Positions 7,889 through 16,432 of a stretch of 64,000 bases of DNA are shown in pieces. The stretch covers positions 1 through 64,000 of the forward strand of contig NZ_AP025698.1 of the NCBI RefSeq assembly GCF_023167465.1, read 5' to 3'. The stretch is from Methanothermobacter tenebrarum (lineage in GTDB: Archaea; Methanobacteriota; Methanobacteria; Methanobacteriales; DSM-23052). The notes under the pieces are model-generated. The model made no database searches. It was given only the letters and a program-made list of their open reading frames with translations, and had not been told where the DNA came from. Within the stretch, counting starts at the first letter, position 1. Each line of letters begins with the position of its first letter. Both the position numbers and the translations under genes were made by a program.

Positions 7889-9244
7889 TTAACTCTCCCC
7901 TATCTGGCTTCCAATTATGTTATCTACAAGGCGCAGGAAATTTTCAAGTTCCTTATAGGGGATCATAGCCCCCGCCGCTATGTCATGACCCCCACCAGCA
8001 CCCCCAAAGTTTGAAGAAGCATCCCTGAGGGCCCTTCCAAGGTCGACGCCCATTTTAATGATCTTGGGAGTGGCCCGCGCAGAGACTTTTACCTGGTTGT
8101 CCATCCTTGAAAGGGCGAGTATGGGCAAGTTAGGATCTGATAGTCCTAATGAGAATGATATGCTGGCTATGGTCCCCATCACGCCTTTAAGGGTCTTTTC
8201 CTTCGTGTAAATGTATTGTATGTGTTCCATTTTCTTTGGCCTTTCCCTTTTGATCCATTCAAGACCTTTCATGATATCTTCACGATACCTTCTTTGAAGG
8301 TTTAAAGCCTTTTCTAGGGATTTTTCTTCTTCACCGAGGCATATTCCTATAGCCAGACCATATTCTTTATTTTTGCCACAAGCATCTAGGATTTTCGCGA
8401 AATCTGAAAGATATCTTATAGTTGGTGGGAGTCTTTTGTCTGTGAAGACTTCTCCAAATATTTCCGGGTTTATTTTAATTAATTCACTTTTTAGGATGTC
8501 TTTTTCTTCGGCTGCGAGGTCCTGGAATTTTATGGCATATGATACTCCTATTCTTTCGAGAAATTCCCTAGAACCTTCTATGTTGGCGGTTATCCCTGGG
8601 AGTGTGGGATTGAATGTATATGCGAGGGCTTTATATAGTGGTTCGTCGTATCTTGATGCTATCCTAAGATCTTCATGCGCTTGTACCGAACCATTTTTAA
8701 TCCCTTCTTCCACTATGAAACGGTTCATGCCTCTAAACCCATTATAATATTGCATGTCGCCGAAGGCGCCTACAAGGGCGAATGATGCGAGTGACTCCTC
8801 TAATCCTCTAATTATTAGATAGGCGGCCCCTGAGGCGCTGAGTTCTTGACTTCCATCAAATCCGAATAGGTGGGGGTTGACATGGATTATATTAGAGTTT
8901 GTCTCAGAATCTATGGGTTGGTGGTGGTCTGCTATTATAACATTTCCATGGAGGTGTGAGAGGTCAGGTAGGTTGGCGCTGCCCATGTCACAAAAAAAGA
9001 AAACCTGATATTTTTCATTTGCTAGTTTTTTTATGAAATTATCAGTTAGTCTGGAAATTATGGAAATATGGAATTGGCCATTTCTGGTAGAAATGGCCTT
9101 GGCTATCATGCCAGCTGCTGAGAGGCCATCCGCATCATTATGTGATATGATGCGTATGACATCCCCTTCATCTATGTGTTCTTTAAGTATTTTGCAAGCT
9201 TCATCGCCTCTATTTAACAATGAGCGCTGCTTTTTCTGGGTCAT
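7889..9244 (-). CDS. RecJ-like DHH-family nuclease
   Basis: This protein of about 451 residues has a DHH phosphoesterase domain with HNDADGLSA (about 35-43) and IIADHHQPI (about 103-111), and a DHHA1 domain with GGAGGGHDIAAG near the C-terminus. Archaeal RecJ homologues degrade single-stranded DNA or RNA and some associate with GINS in the replisome; which type this is cannot be told. ATG at 9244, with GGATGG upstream, is preferred over the start at 9268. Either start lies inside the 3' end of rpsO, so the two are translationally coupled. Confidence 0.87.
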   Translation of the reverse strand: MTQKKQRSLLNRGDEACKILKEHIDEGDVIRIISHNDADGLSAAGMIAKAISTRNGQFHISIISRLTDNFIKKLANEKYQVFFFCDMGSANLPDLSHLHGNVIIADHHQPIDSETNSNIIHVNPHLFGFDGSQELSASGAAYLIIRGLEESLASFALVGAFGDMQYYNGFRGMNRFIVEEGIKNGSVQAHEDLRIASRYDEPLYKALAYTFNPTLPGITANIEGSREFLERIGVSYAIKFQDLAAEEKDILKSELIKINPEIFGEVFTDKRLPPTIRYLSDFAKILDACGKNKEYGLAIGICLGEEEKSLEKALNLQRRYREDIMKGLEWIKRERPKKMEHIQYIYTKEKTLKGVMGTIASISFSLGLSDPNLPILALSRMDNQVKVSARATPKIIKMGVDLGRALRDASSNFGGAGGGHDIAAGAMIPYKELENFLRLVDNIIGSQIGES

Positions 9245-9611
9245 ATTTCCATCCTTCTGGTAGTACACCCGTTCTCACGTAATATTTTACTAGCCGCCTG
9301 ATTTTGGATTCGACAAGTTGCAGTCCTCTTCGGGTGTGAAGATCCTTTGGGTGTTCTTTTAAGTGTTCTCTGATGTTAACGGCTTTTTTCATGAGGTTTA
9401 TTAGATCCTCAGGGTACTCTAATTTTATATCATGCTTTTCTAGGATCTCTGTTATCTTCATTCCTGTTATTGATTTGACGCTTGGGATCCCGTATTGATC
9501 CCTTAGGATTATACCTATCTTACTAGGGGGGTTTCCTTCCTTGTACAATTTTATTATCAGTTCTTCTATCTCCTCATTAGAATATTCAACCCAGTCTGGT
9601 TTTATCTTCAT
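9210..9611 (-). CDS. rpsO: 30S ribosomal protein uS15
   Basis: This small-subunit protein binds the central domain of 16S rRNA. The sequence matches archaeal S15: an N-terminal extension (PDWVEYSNEEIEELI), the SKIGIILRDQYGIP segment, and the C-terminal helices with HTRRGLQLVESKIRRLVKYY. ATG at 9611 forms an ATGA overlap with the stop of the XTPase gene, and AGGTGATC lies upstream, so the shorter 133-residue form is preferred over a start at 9635. Its 3' end overlaps the recJ-like gene. Confidence 0.96.
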   Translation of the reverse strand: MKIKPDWVEYSNEEIEELIIKLYKEGNPPSKIGIILRDQYGIPSVKSITGMKITEILEKHDIKLEYPEDLINLMKKAVNIREHLKEHPKDLHTRRGLQLVESKIRRLVKYYVRTGVLPEGWKYDPEKAALIVK

Positions 9612-10168
9612 AGGATCACCTCTCTTTTGTACCATTTTGCGAATTTTCTGAAGGATTTGCTTCTGTGGGATATTCTATTCTTCTCTTCTCTGGTTAATTC
9701 CCCGAAGGTTTTATTTTCACCCTCTGGGTAGAATATGGGGTCAAATGCGAAGCCTTTATCTCCCTTTTCTTTAAATCCTATTTTACCTTTCACCACGCCT
9801 AGAAAAGTCTCGGGTTCGGTGTCGGGTGCGCAGTACCCTACAACCGACCTGAACTCGGCGTAGCGATCATCTATGTTCTCCATTAATTTGAGGATGCCCT
9901 TGTTGCCTATGGTCTCCTGTACATATGCTGAGTATGGTCCTGGGAACCATTTTAGACTCCTTATGAATAATCCTGCATCCTCTACGATAACGGGTTCTTT
10001 GAGGAGTTTCGCAGCATACTTCGCACCATATTCTGCCACTTCTTCGAGCGTGCCTTGGAGTTCGGGGTATCTGATGTCTGCTTGTTCCACTTGTATGCTA
10101 AACTCCTTGAATATCCCCTTTGCTTCCAATACCTTATGTTTGTTACCTGTTATAAATGTTATCTTCAT
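9608..10168 (-). CDS. rdgB: XTP/dITP diphosphatase (non-canonical purine NTPase)
   Basis: This house-cleaning enzyme hydrolyses XTP, ITP and dITP to monophosphates. The N-terminus ITFITGNKHKVLEA is the nucleotide-binding signature of the HAM1/RdgB family. EDAGLFI, FAFDPIFYPEG and ISHRSKSFRKF follow in the family order. The length of 186 residues is typical. It starts 22 bp after kae1-bud32 and overlaps rpsO by four bases, so it belongs to the kae1-rdgB-rpsO-recJ run. Confidence 0.95.
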   Translation of the reverse strand: MKITFITGNKHKVLEAKGIFKEFSIQVEQADIRYPELQGTLEEVAEYGAKYAAKLLKEPVIVEDAGLFIRSLKWFPGPYSAYVQETIGNKGILKLMENIDDRYAEFRSVVGYCAPDTEPETFLGVVKGKIGFKEKGDKGFAFDPIFYPEGENKTFGELTREEKNRISHRSKSFRKFAKWYKREVIL

Positions 10169-10190
10169 CTACACCATACCCTCTAACCAG

Positions 10191-11810
10191 TTAAGTGTAG
10201 CGTCCCCTATCTTCTATCTCCTTAATCTTTGATCCTATTTCAATGGATGATTTCCTTTCATAGCCCTTGAGAACCTCTTTGAAGCATTCCCTCCATATAT
10301 TATAATGGGTGCTCTGGAGGGCCTTTTTTAAGACTAGAAGGTCAACTCCCCTATCTTCTGTTTCTTGTGAAAATCTTCCAAGGCCGAAGTCGATGAAAAC
10401 TAGACTTTTATCTTTCATGATAATATTAGAGGTTGTAAGATCCCCATGGATGATACCATGCTCATGGAGTTTAGCAATATCCTCCCCAATAATCTTACAG
10501 ACTTTCCTCCTCTCGTCCGGGTCTAAATCTTCTATGATATCATTTAATGGCTTCCCTATGATATTCTCCATTTTAATGGAAGCCTTCTTAAGGTTTATAT
10601 CAAATAAAAGGGGTGTTAGGACGCCACACTTTTTCGCTTCATTAAATAATTTAGCCTCATTTCTTGTACGGGATCTTCTAAGGTCCTCATCAATTTCTTT
10701 TATCCGATAATCCTTTTTTATTCTCTCCTTTACTATTACATCGTAGTGGAGCCAATTTCCATTGTAAATGTTTGCCTCAGCACCCTTTGCCCTAAGGTGA
10801 CTGGGCAATTCCAATTTTTCCTTTGACTCTTCCATCCAAGGTATGTCAACCTGGTCTGTCCTATAACGTTGAATGATAGTCGTATCCTCTATACGATCCG
10901 CCCCTTTATACTTGTATGTGAGCTGGCCCAGCCATGCTATCATAGCACCATTGTCTCCACAATATTCTGCTGGTGGCATGAAAAACCTGGCATAATGTCC
11001 TTTGCACATCTTTTCTAACATCATCCTTAATCTCCTGTTCACAGCCACCCCACCACAAAGTAGAACTTCTCTTTTCCTTGTATGTGCAAGGGCCCTTTCT
11101 GTAACCTCTACGAGCATTGAAAATGCCGTCTCTTGGAGACTGTAACAAAGATCTTCAAGTTCTGCGCCGGCATCGTATTTTCTAAGGGCTGCTGTGAGCA
11201 AACCTGAAAATGCCAAGTCCATACCCTTAACAGTATATGGTAATCTGATATAATTCGAAGACTTTCCAGCCAATTCTTCTATCTTGGGACCGCCGGGATG
11301 CCCCATTCCCACTTCACGACTGAACTGGTCTAACATGTTCCCAACAGCTATATCAAGGGTTTCGCCGAAAACCCGGTAACGGTTTTCTTCGAATGCTATA
11401 ACCTGGGTGTTCCCACCACTTACATAAAGCGAAACCGGGTCTTCGGCGCCGGTTGTAAGCCTTCCAATTTCTATGTGTCCAATACAATGATTAACCCCTA
11501 CTATAGGTATATCCAATGTTAATGCTATGGTCCTTGCCGCTGTTGCAACGGTTCGAAGGGCCGGTCCAAGTCCAGGACCCCGTGAAAAAGCCACCAAGTC
11601 AATGTCTCTGGCTTCGACTCCGGCCTCTTCAAGGGCTTCTGTGAAAAGTTCTGGTAAATATTTGGAATGGTGTTCAGCCGCTTCCCTTGGATGTATTCCA
11701 CCCGTGTCAGGAATTAATGATTTTACAACTGATGATAAAATATTGCCTTCATCATCCACTATGCCGACACCTGTTTTTTCTGCTGTTCCTTCTATGCCTA
11801 GACATAACAT
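10191..11810 (-). CDS. kae1-bud32: Kae1-Bud32 fusion, KEOPS tRNA t6A synthesis and kinase
   Basis: This bifunctional protein makes the N6-threonylcarbamoyl adenosine of ANN-decoding tRNAs. The Kae1 part (about 1-325) has the ASKHA start LCLGIEGTAEKTGVGI, the metal-binding HCIGHIEIGR and the VSGGNTQV loop. The Bud32 part (about 335-539) has GAEANIY, the catalytic HGDLTTSNI and DFGLG. The fusion is normal for Methanobacteriales. ATG at 11810 (MLCLGIEG, matching family N-termini) with GGGGTC upstream is preferred over 11822. A transposon right end stops 38 bp upstream, and the likely TATA (CATATAACC, about 11834-11842) lies between them. Confidence 0.95.
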   Translation of the reverse strand: MLCLGIEGTAEKTGVGIVDDEGNILSSVVKSLIPDTGGIHPREAAEHHSKYLPELFTEALEEAGVEARDIDLVAFSRGPGLGPALRTVATAARTIALTLDIPIVGVNHCIGHIEIGRLTTGAEDPVSLYVSGGNTQVIAFEENRYRVFGETLDIAVGNMLDQFSREVGMGHPGGPKIEELAGKSSNYIRLPYTVKGMDLAFSGLLTAALRKYDAGAELEDLCYSLQETAFSMLVEVTERALAHTRKREVLLCGGVAVNRRLRMMLEKMCKGHYARFFMPPAEYCGDNGAMIAWLGQLTYKYKGADRIEDTTIIQRYRTDQVDIPWMEESKEKLELPSHLRAKGAEANIYNGNWLHYDVIVKERIKKDYRIKEIDEDLRRSRTRNEAKLFNEAKKCGVLTPLLFDINLKKASIKMENIIGKPLNDIIEDLDPDERRKVCKIIGEDIAKLHEHGIIHGDLTTSNIIMKDKSLVFIDFGLGRFSQETEDRGVDLLVLKKALQSTHYNIWRECFKEVLKGYERKSSIEIGSKIKEIEDRGRYT

Positions 11811-11848
11811 TTTTGACCCCATTATCCTAGTGTGGTTATATGCTTCGT

Positions 11849-11985
11849 GTGAACTACCCCTCCTTGATGGGAGGGGCTTCCTGTTTCAATGATGAGACTT
11901 GCCCAACTACCCCAGCTGAGGCGGGGATGCTGAGTAGAGTTCTTGTCTCAACAGGCTCTGAAGGTTGTCCCAGCCCCGTGTTGAG
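11849..11985 (-). ncRNA. omega-RNA-like right end, copy 2
   Basis: On the minus strand: CTCAACACGGGGCTGGGACA, a variable hairpin region, GGCAAGTCTCATCATTGAAA, CAGGAAGC, then a hairpin of CCCCTCCC with GGAGGGG and TAGTTCAC. The blocks align with the other copies, and variable hairpins differ in sequence but keep pairing. It is probably a remnant of the transposon guide-RNA scaffold; expression is unknown. Confidence 0.6.
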
Positions 11986-12029
11986 GATATCGAACCACTT
12001 TCCAGAGCTCTCTCACTTTATTATCCTAT

Positions 12030-12440
12030 GGACTTTAATTCTTATTAGCTCCAATTTTAGAAAGGATTAGCCTGTTTCCTTCAAGCGCGGATCCTGATTG
12101 ATTATAATTTATGGGTACTATTTTCCCTTATAGCGTAGTCTCCCCACTTTTCTCCCATTTTTCTTCAACTTGAAAGGACTCTGATGTTGCCCCAGAGCTA
12201 CTGGTTTACCATTTACAAGACTTTACTGTAAACTTTCTTAAGTTCAAGGTTCTCCCCCATTCTTTACTCTGACTACCAAGTTTTTGCGTATCATAGGGGG
12301 TTGGTTTCCGCCCTTCTGTTTTAGCCTTTTTCTTCGGGTAGGCGGTTGTAGAGCCACCTGCAAAGGTCAAGATCCTGGAGTAGTTTAGCTTCAACTGTTT
12401 TAGACGGGTAAAGACGAAATTTGCAGCCGAGCACTTCCTC
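12030..12440 (-). pseudogene. tnpB: tnpB N-terminal remnant, frameshifted
   Basis: In one minus-strand frame it reads VLGCKFRLYPSK and then LLQDLDLCRWLYNRL, the classic N-terminus of TnpB. After a frameshift it continues as TEGRKPTPYDTQKL, and a later frame contains GKIVPINYNQSG and NRLILSKIG. Stops interrupt each frame. The catalytic RuvC motifs and the zinc finger are absent. An 82-codon open frame at 12206-12454 is an out-of-phase patchwork of this remnant and not a gene of its own. Confidence 0.75.
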
Positions 12441-12620
12441 GCTCCCCTCCACATATAAATATATCAAAGGGTGGCCAAAATGATACCAGAAAGCATAAAT
12501 CGCATATCTATTAACTTATGTATCTCATAACTATAAAATGTTTTTCGGCTTTCACCCCCCATACCGGGGAGTTCCCGCCGAGAAAGTTAAAATAAGTTTT
12601 CACAAAATGGGGTGAGATTA

Positions 12621-13691
12621 ATGTTCAAAGAATTGAAGGTTTATGGGTCTGAAGATTTCCTCCATAGAGTAGAGGATAAGAAACCATTATTTCTATGCGT
12701 ACTTGCAACCACGGCCACTTCCCATATACCTGGTATAACAGGGGCTGGTGCCAGTCCGGATCTTACAGAATATACCCCAGCAGCTGATGTTGAGCTGATA
12801 GTCCATGAAGCCCCCTTGTGTCTTCCTGAAATACCCAAGACTGTGGTGGAGGGAGGGTCAACACCCACTCCTGCAGTGATAACAAAGGCATGTATAGAAT
12901 TGGCTGATATACCATTCCTTGTAGCCGATGCAGGTGCTCGGATAAAACCTAATCTACCATATATTCTTATTAATGAAAAACCAGGAGAGGACATACGCAC
13001 TGGCAAGGCTGTGGATAATCCGAGGAAAATATTTGAAAACGGTAAGCTACTTGGAGAGATGCTATCTAATCTAGCGGAGCATCTTATAATAGGTGAAAGC
13101 ACACCCGCGGGCACCACCACAGCACTGGGGGTTTTAACAGCCCTAGGATATGATGCAAGTTTTAAAGTGAGCGCAAGCCTCCCTGAAAACCCACATAACC
13201 TTAAAAGGGATGTGGTCAAGGAAGGATTAGAAAACGCTGGTATAGGTTGGGGTGAGAAAGTCAAAGACCCATTTAAGGCTGTTGAGGCTGTTGGGGACCC
13301 CATGATACCTGCTATAGCGGGCATATGCATGGGAACCGATATACCTATTACATTAGCTGGTGGAACCCAGATGACAGCCATATGCGCCCTCATCAAAGCC
13401 ATTGATAAGAGCTTTGATTTTTCAAGGACGCCCATTGCAACAACGATTTTCGTGGCAGAGGACGAAACTTCGGATATTAATCAGATAGCGAAACAGATAG
13501 GTGATATAACCATCTATGCTGTGGATCCTGGTTTTGAAAAGACCACCCATGAAGGTTTGCATGGTTATCTTACTGGATCTGTTAAGGAGGGTGTTGGTGC
13601 GGGTGGCATGCTCCTCGCAGCCCTTTTGAGGGGTGTGGGCATGGACACTATAAGGGACAGAATTGATGAGTTATGCCACAGGTTATTCTAA
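12621..13691 (+). CDS. UPF0284 protein, CobT-like (nicotinate-nucleotide:base phosphoribosyltransferase homologue)
   Basis: This 356-residue member of the TIGR00303/UPF0284 family is related to CobT, which activates the lower-ligand base of cobamides. Family features visible are TATSHIPGITGAGASPDLTEY near the start, GGSTPTPAVITKA, ESTPAGTTTALGVLTALGY and GAGGMLLAALLRG near the end. In methanogens it is a candidate for cobamide nucleotide-loop assembly; activity is inferred. ATG at 12621 with GGGGTGA upstream is preferred over a GTG at 12612. Its 3' end overlaps the next gene by 19 bp. Confidence 0.85.
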   Translation: MFKELKVYGSEDFLHRVEDKKPLFLCVLATTATSHIPGITGAGASPDLTEYTPAADVELIVHEAPLCLPEIPKTVVEGGSTPTPAVITKACIELADIPFLVADAGARIKPNLPYILINEKPGEDIRTGKAVDNPRKIFENGKLLGEMLSNLAEHLIIGESTPAGTTTALGVLTALGYDASFKVSASLPENPHNLKRDVVKEGLENAGIGWGEKVKDPFKAVEAVGDPMIPAIAGICMGTDIPITLAGGTQMTAICALIKAIDKSFDFSRTPIATTIFVAEDETSDINQIAKQIGDITIYAVDPGFEKTTHEGLHGYLTGSVKEGVGAGGMLLAALLRGVGMDTIRDRIDELCHRLF

Positions 13692-14341
13692 GATTTCTTA
13701 AGAGTTTCAAGCCATCAAATCCACTTATATTAGTTGCCTTGTTATTTTATATAGGAGGCTTCATTTCCTCTTTTTTCATGAAGGCTTTTAATTTCGGCTT
13801 TCTGACAGGGGATTTTATCGTATATTTCAAACCACATCCTATGACATGGGATTATCTTAGGGTACAATTTATAGATCAACTCGGGGGCGCGGCCTTTAAT
13901 ATATTTATTTCAAATGTTATGGTAGTATTTTCTTGTATATTCTTGGGGTTTCCCATCGTTAATACTGTCCTTGTAAATCTTATAGGATTTTCCGGTGCTT
14001 TGTTGAATGCTTTGATTTCACGTTTTGGACTTAAGGGTTTGATAATATACCTTGGATTATTCCATTTGCACTTTGAAATATTAGGGGCTCTACTTTCAAT
14101 AGACGCCTTCTTAGCCTTTTATGCTTCCATTTACCATTCATTGAAAGCCGGCTCAGCTAGGATTTTCACCAGGGAAGTTAAGAGTGGATTTTTGCCATTA
14201 TTGTTGAAGATACTTATCATATTTTTATTCGCAGCATTCATGGAAGTGTTCTGGAGCACCTGGTGGGTTTACGTTTGGACCCATAAATATATTCCATGGC
14301 AACAGTTTTATTTCGAAGTTTACAATGTAAAATTCTTATAA
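13673..14341 (+). CDS. SpoIIM/DUF95-family integral membrane protein
   Basis: This 222-residue protein has about five hydrophobic segments (around 17-35, 75-100, 105-120, 122-150 and 178-197). The segment YLGLFHLHFEILGALLSIDA resembles the GHGxxE-type central motif of the stage II sporulation protein M family. In archaea the role is unknown; no sporulation is implied. It overlaps the CobT-like gene and is probably co-transcribed with it. It converges with uppP with a 6-bp overlap of coding ends. Confidence 0.6.
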   Translation: MPQVILRFLKSFKPSNPLILVALLFYIGGFISSFFMKAFNFGFLTGDFIVYFKPHPMTWDYLRVQFIDQLGGAAFNIFISNVMVVFSCIFLGFPIVNTVLVNLIGFSGALLNALISRFGLKGLIIYLGLFHLHFEILGALLSIDAFLAFYASIYHSLKAGSARIFTREVKSGFLPLLLKILIIFLFAAFMEVFWSTWWVYVWTHKYIPWQQFYFEVYNVKFL

Positions 14342-15169
14342 GAGGCTTATAAGGAGTGTTAACCCTCCTATTATCCAACAGTAACAGGAGAATAAAACCA
14401 AATTTTTAGTTTTTATAAACTTCAAGAAATATTTAATGGCCAAATAACCGGAAACTGTGGCCGTAATAAATCCTAATGTAAAACTCTCTGTTTCAAAATG
14501 GAATCCGCCCATTATATCCTTTAATTGGACTAGTGAAGCCCCCAATATCGCGGGTATAGACAATAAGAAACTGTATCTTGCCACGAATTCCCGTTCAAGT
14601 CCAACTGATAATCCGGTTGCTACAGTCGCCCCTGAACGGGATATACCAGGCATTATAGCGCATCCTTGGGCAAAACCGATCAAAAGGACATCAACCAGGT
14701 TCATGTTATTAAAAACTCTTTTCCTCGAAAACCTTCTATATAGTATCTCAGAAGCCCATAATATGAAACCTGTGACGATGAGTAAGGATCCAACTGCAGG
14801 CAGATTATTGAAAAGTCCCTCAAAAAAGTCTTTGAAAAAAACACCCATAAAACCCGCGGGGATGCTCCCAATTATTATAAACCATGACAATCTTTTAATA
14901 GGATCATTTTCAATCTCTTCACTAAAAGTCCCCTGTGGGATATCTAATAGGCTCGAAAAAAAGCCTTTAAGAATATCCACCACTTCACCTCGGAAATATC
15001 CGATAACAGCAACAAGAGTGGCTATATGAAGGAGAGTATCAAATGCAAGATCTGAATAATTCACGCCAATAAGATGAGGTACTATTACAAGATGGGCAGA
15101 ACTACTTATGGGCAGAAACTCTGTAGCACCCTGGACTATCCCTAATATTATTGCCTGTATAACATCCAA
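14336..15169 (-). CDS. uppP: Undecaprenyl-diphosphatase-like polyprenyl-diphosphate phosphatase
   Basis: This 277-residue membrane enzyme of the UppP/BacA family recycles a lipid carrier for cell-surface glycan synthesis. Signature motifs are GATEFLPISSSAHLVI near residue 15 and PGISRSGATVATGL near 175, each forming half of the active site, with about eight membrane segments. In pseudomurein-walled methanogens it presumably dephosphorylates the polyprenyl carrier. The start is TTG at 15169, eight bases behind AAGGTGG. The 35-bp gap to ilvE upstream suggests the two may share a transcript. Confidence 0.93.
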   Translation of the reverse strand: MDVIQAIILGIVQGATEFLPISSSAHLVIVPHLIGVNYSDLAFDTLLHIATLVAVIGYFRGEVVDILKGFFSSLLDIPQGTFSEEIENDPIKRLSWFIIIGSIPAGFMGVFFKDFFEGLFNNLPAVGSLLIVTGFILWASEILYRRFSRKRVFNNMNLVDVLLIGFAQGCAIMPGISRSGATVATGLSVGLEREFVARYSFLLSIPAILGASLVQLKDIMGGFHFETESFTLGFITATVSGYLAIKYFLKFIKTKNLVLFSCYCWIIGGLTLLISLL

Positions 15170-15204
15170 AGGAATCCACCTTCCATAATCATGTTAGTAC
15201 AACT

Positions 15205-16125
15205 TTATTCGATGTACCTTAGCCATTCAAACCTGTCGGCGACTTCTGCTCTTAAAATTTTAAAGAAACTCTCCTGGAGTTTTTCTGTTATGGGGCCTCT
15301 TCTCCCATCTCCAACCTTTATACCATCAACTGATCTTATAGGGGTTATCTCAGCTGCCGTTCCTGTGAAGAACAATTCATCCGCTAAATATAACATTTCA
15401 CGTGGTATGCGCTCTTCTCTCACATTGATGCCCATTTCATTGGCTAATCTTATAACAGAATCTCTTGTTATCCCAGGTAGTAGTGAAGAGGATACCGGTG
15501 GCGTGTAGAGTTCACCATCCTTTACTATGAAAATGTTTTCCCCACTACCTTCACTTACCATCCCATTGTAGTCGAGGATTATACCCTCATCATAGCCGTG
15601 CTTTATAGCTTCCATCTTCACTAGCTGGGAGTTAAGGTAATTTCCACCGGCTTTAGCCATGTTGGGGAGGGTGTTTGGCGCCATCCGCCTCCAGGTTGAG
15701 ATTCCAACGTCAACACCCTCTTCTAATGCTTCCTGTCCAAGATAGCTTCCCCATTCCCATGCTGCGATCACAACCTCCACTGGACAATTAAGGGGGTTTA
15801 CACCAAGCTCTTTATAACCTCGGAAGACAACAGGCCGTATATAACATTCCTTGAGGTTGTTAATTTTGACCGTTTCGATCACGGCTTCACATATTTCCTC
15901 TTCGGTGTAGGGGATGTCCATCATATATATTTTCGCCGAATCAAATAATCTCCTAACATGGTCTTCCAAGCGGAAAATGGCGGATCCTTCCCTGTTCTTA
16001 TAGCATCTAATCCCTTCAAATACGCTGGATCCATAATGTACTACGTGTGAAAGTACATGTATTTTTGCGTCGTCCCATTCTACAAATCGATTGTTGAACC
16101 ATATCTTACCTTTATCGGATAACAT
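15205..16125 (-). CDS. ilvE: Branched-chain amino acid aminotransferase
   Basis: This PLP-dependent class IV transaminase performs the last step of valine, isoleucine and leucine synthesis. The 306-residue length, HYGSSVFEGIRCY near residue 31, YIRPVVFRGY, the lysine region GGNYLNSQLVKMEA and EGSGENIFIV all match IlvE. ATG at 16125 follows GAGGTT. It is on the opposite strand to the tRNA-Val gene 115 bp away. Other branched-chain genes (ilvB, ilvN, ilvC, ilvD) lie elsewhere in the window. Confidence 0.95.
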   Translation of the reverse strand: MLSDKGKIWFNNRFVEWDDAKIHVLSHVVHYGSSVFEGIRCYKNREGSAIFRLEDHVRRLFDSAKIYMMDIPYTEEEICEAVIETVKINNLKECYIRPVVFRGYKELGVNPLNCPVEVVIAAWEWGSYLGQEALEEGVDVGISTWRRMAPNTLPNMAKAGGNYLNSQLVKMEAIKHGYDEGIILDYNGMVSEGSGENIFIVKDGELYTPPVSSSLLPGITRDSVIRLANEMGINVREERIPREMLYLADELFFTGTAAEITPIRSVDGIKVGDGRRGPITEKLQESFFKILRAEVADRFEWLRYIE

Positions 16126-16203
16126 GAGGATAACCTCGACTTATTTTTTGCTACCGTATATATAAATCAGGTGCATTATATCAATGGTATATTGTGGGGG
16201 GAA

Positions 16204-16216
16204 AGTTTATATAGCT
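16204..16216 (+). promoter_or_regulatory. TATA promoter of tRNA-Val
   Basis: AGTTTATATAG, centred about 30 bp before the mature tRNA 5' end, fits an archaeal TATA box giving a very short leader. Confidence 0.6.
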
Positions 16217-16240
16217 TAGATATAGTATTTTTCTAATGGA

Positions 16241-16313
16241 GGGCCGGTGGTCTAGGGGTTAGGATACCTCGCTTACAACGAGGTGGTCGCGAGTTCGAAT
16301 CTCGCCCGGCCCA
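16241..16313 (+). tRNA. tRNA-Val (anticodon UAC)
   Basis: A complete cloverleaf is visible. The acceptor GGGCCGG pairs with CCGGCCC. The anticodon stem CCTCG/CGAGG holds the loop CTTACAA (anticodon TAC at 34-36). The T arm is GCGAG TTCGAAT CTCGC, with discriminator A. CCA is not encoded. No intron is present. A T-run follows at once (CTTTTT), a likely terminator. Confidence 0.97.
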
Positions 16314-16432
16314 CTTTTTAGCCAATTTTTGAAGATAGAAAGATTAATATAGTATATTCGCGCAAAAATGATACTAGGCATGGTTAAAAAACTTCTAGTT
16401 TTTTTTCTGTGCACTAACTTGTGGGGGGGTGA

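Larger units (their letters stand above)
11849..12585 (-). mobile_element. Decayed IS605/IS1341-type TnpB element, copy 2
   Basis: This 737-bp minus-strand copy runs from left tip 12585 (abutting TTTTAAC on the minus strand) to right end GTTCAC at 11849. The left end holds an imperfect hairpin (CCCCCC ATA CCGGGG) flanked by TTTCGGCT and GCCGAGAAA. It contains the N-terminal part of a frameshifted tnpB joined to the RNA-like right end, so most of the RuvC domain has been deleted. It sits between kae1 and the CobT-like gene and may have changed the upstream control of both. Confidence 0.8.

Noticed and set aside
12206..12454. 82-codon minus-strand frame
   Set aside because: It is a frameshifted patch of the tnpB remnant; the true TnpB reading (LLQDLDLCRWLYNRL) lies in another frame.
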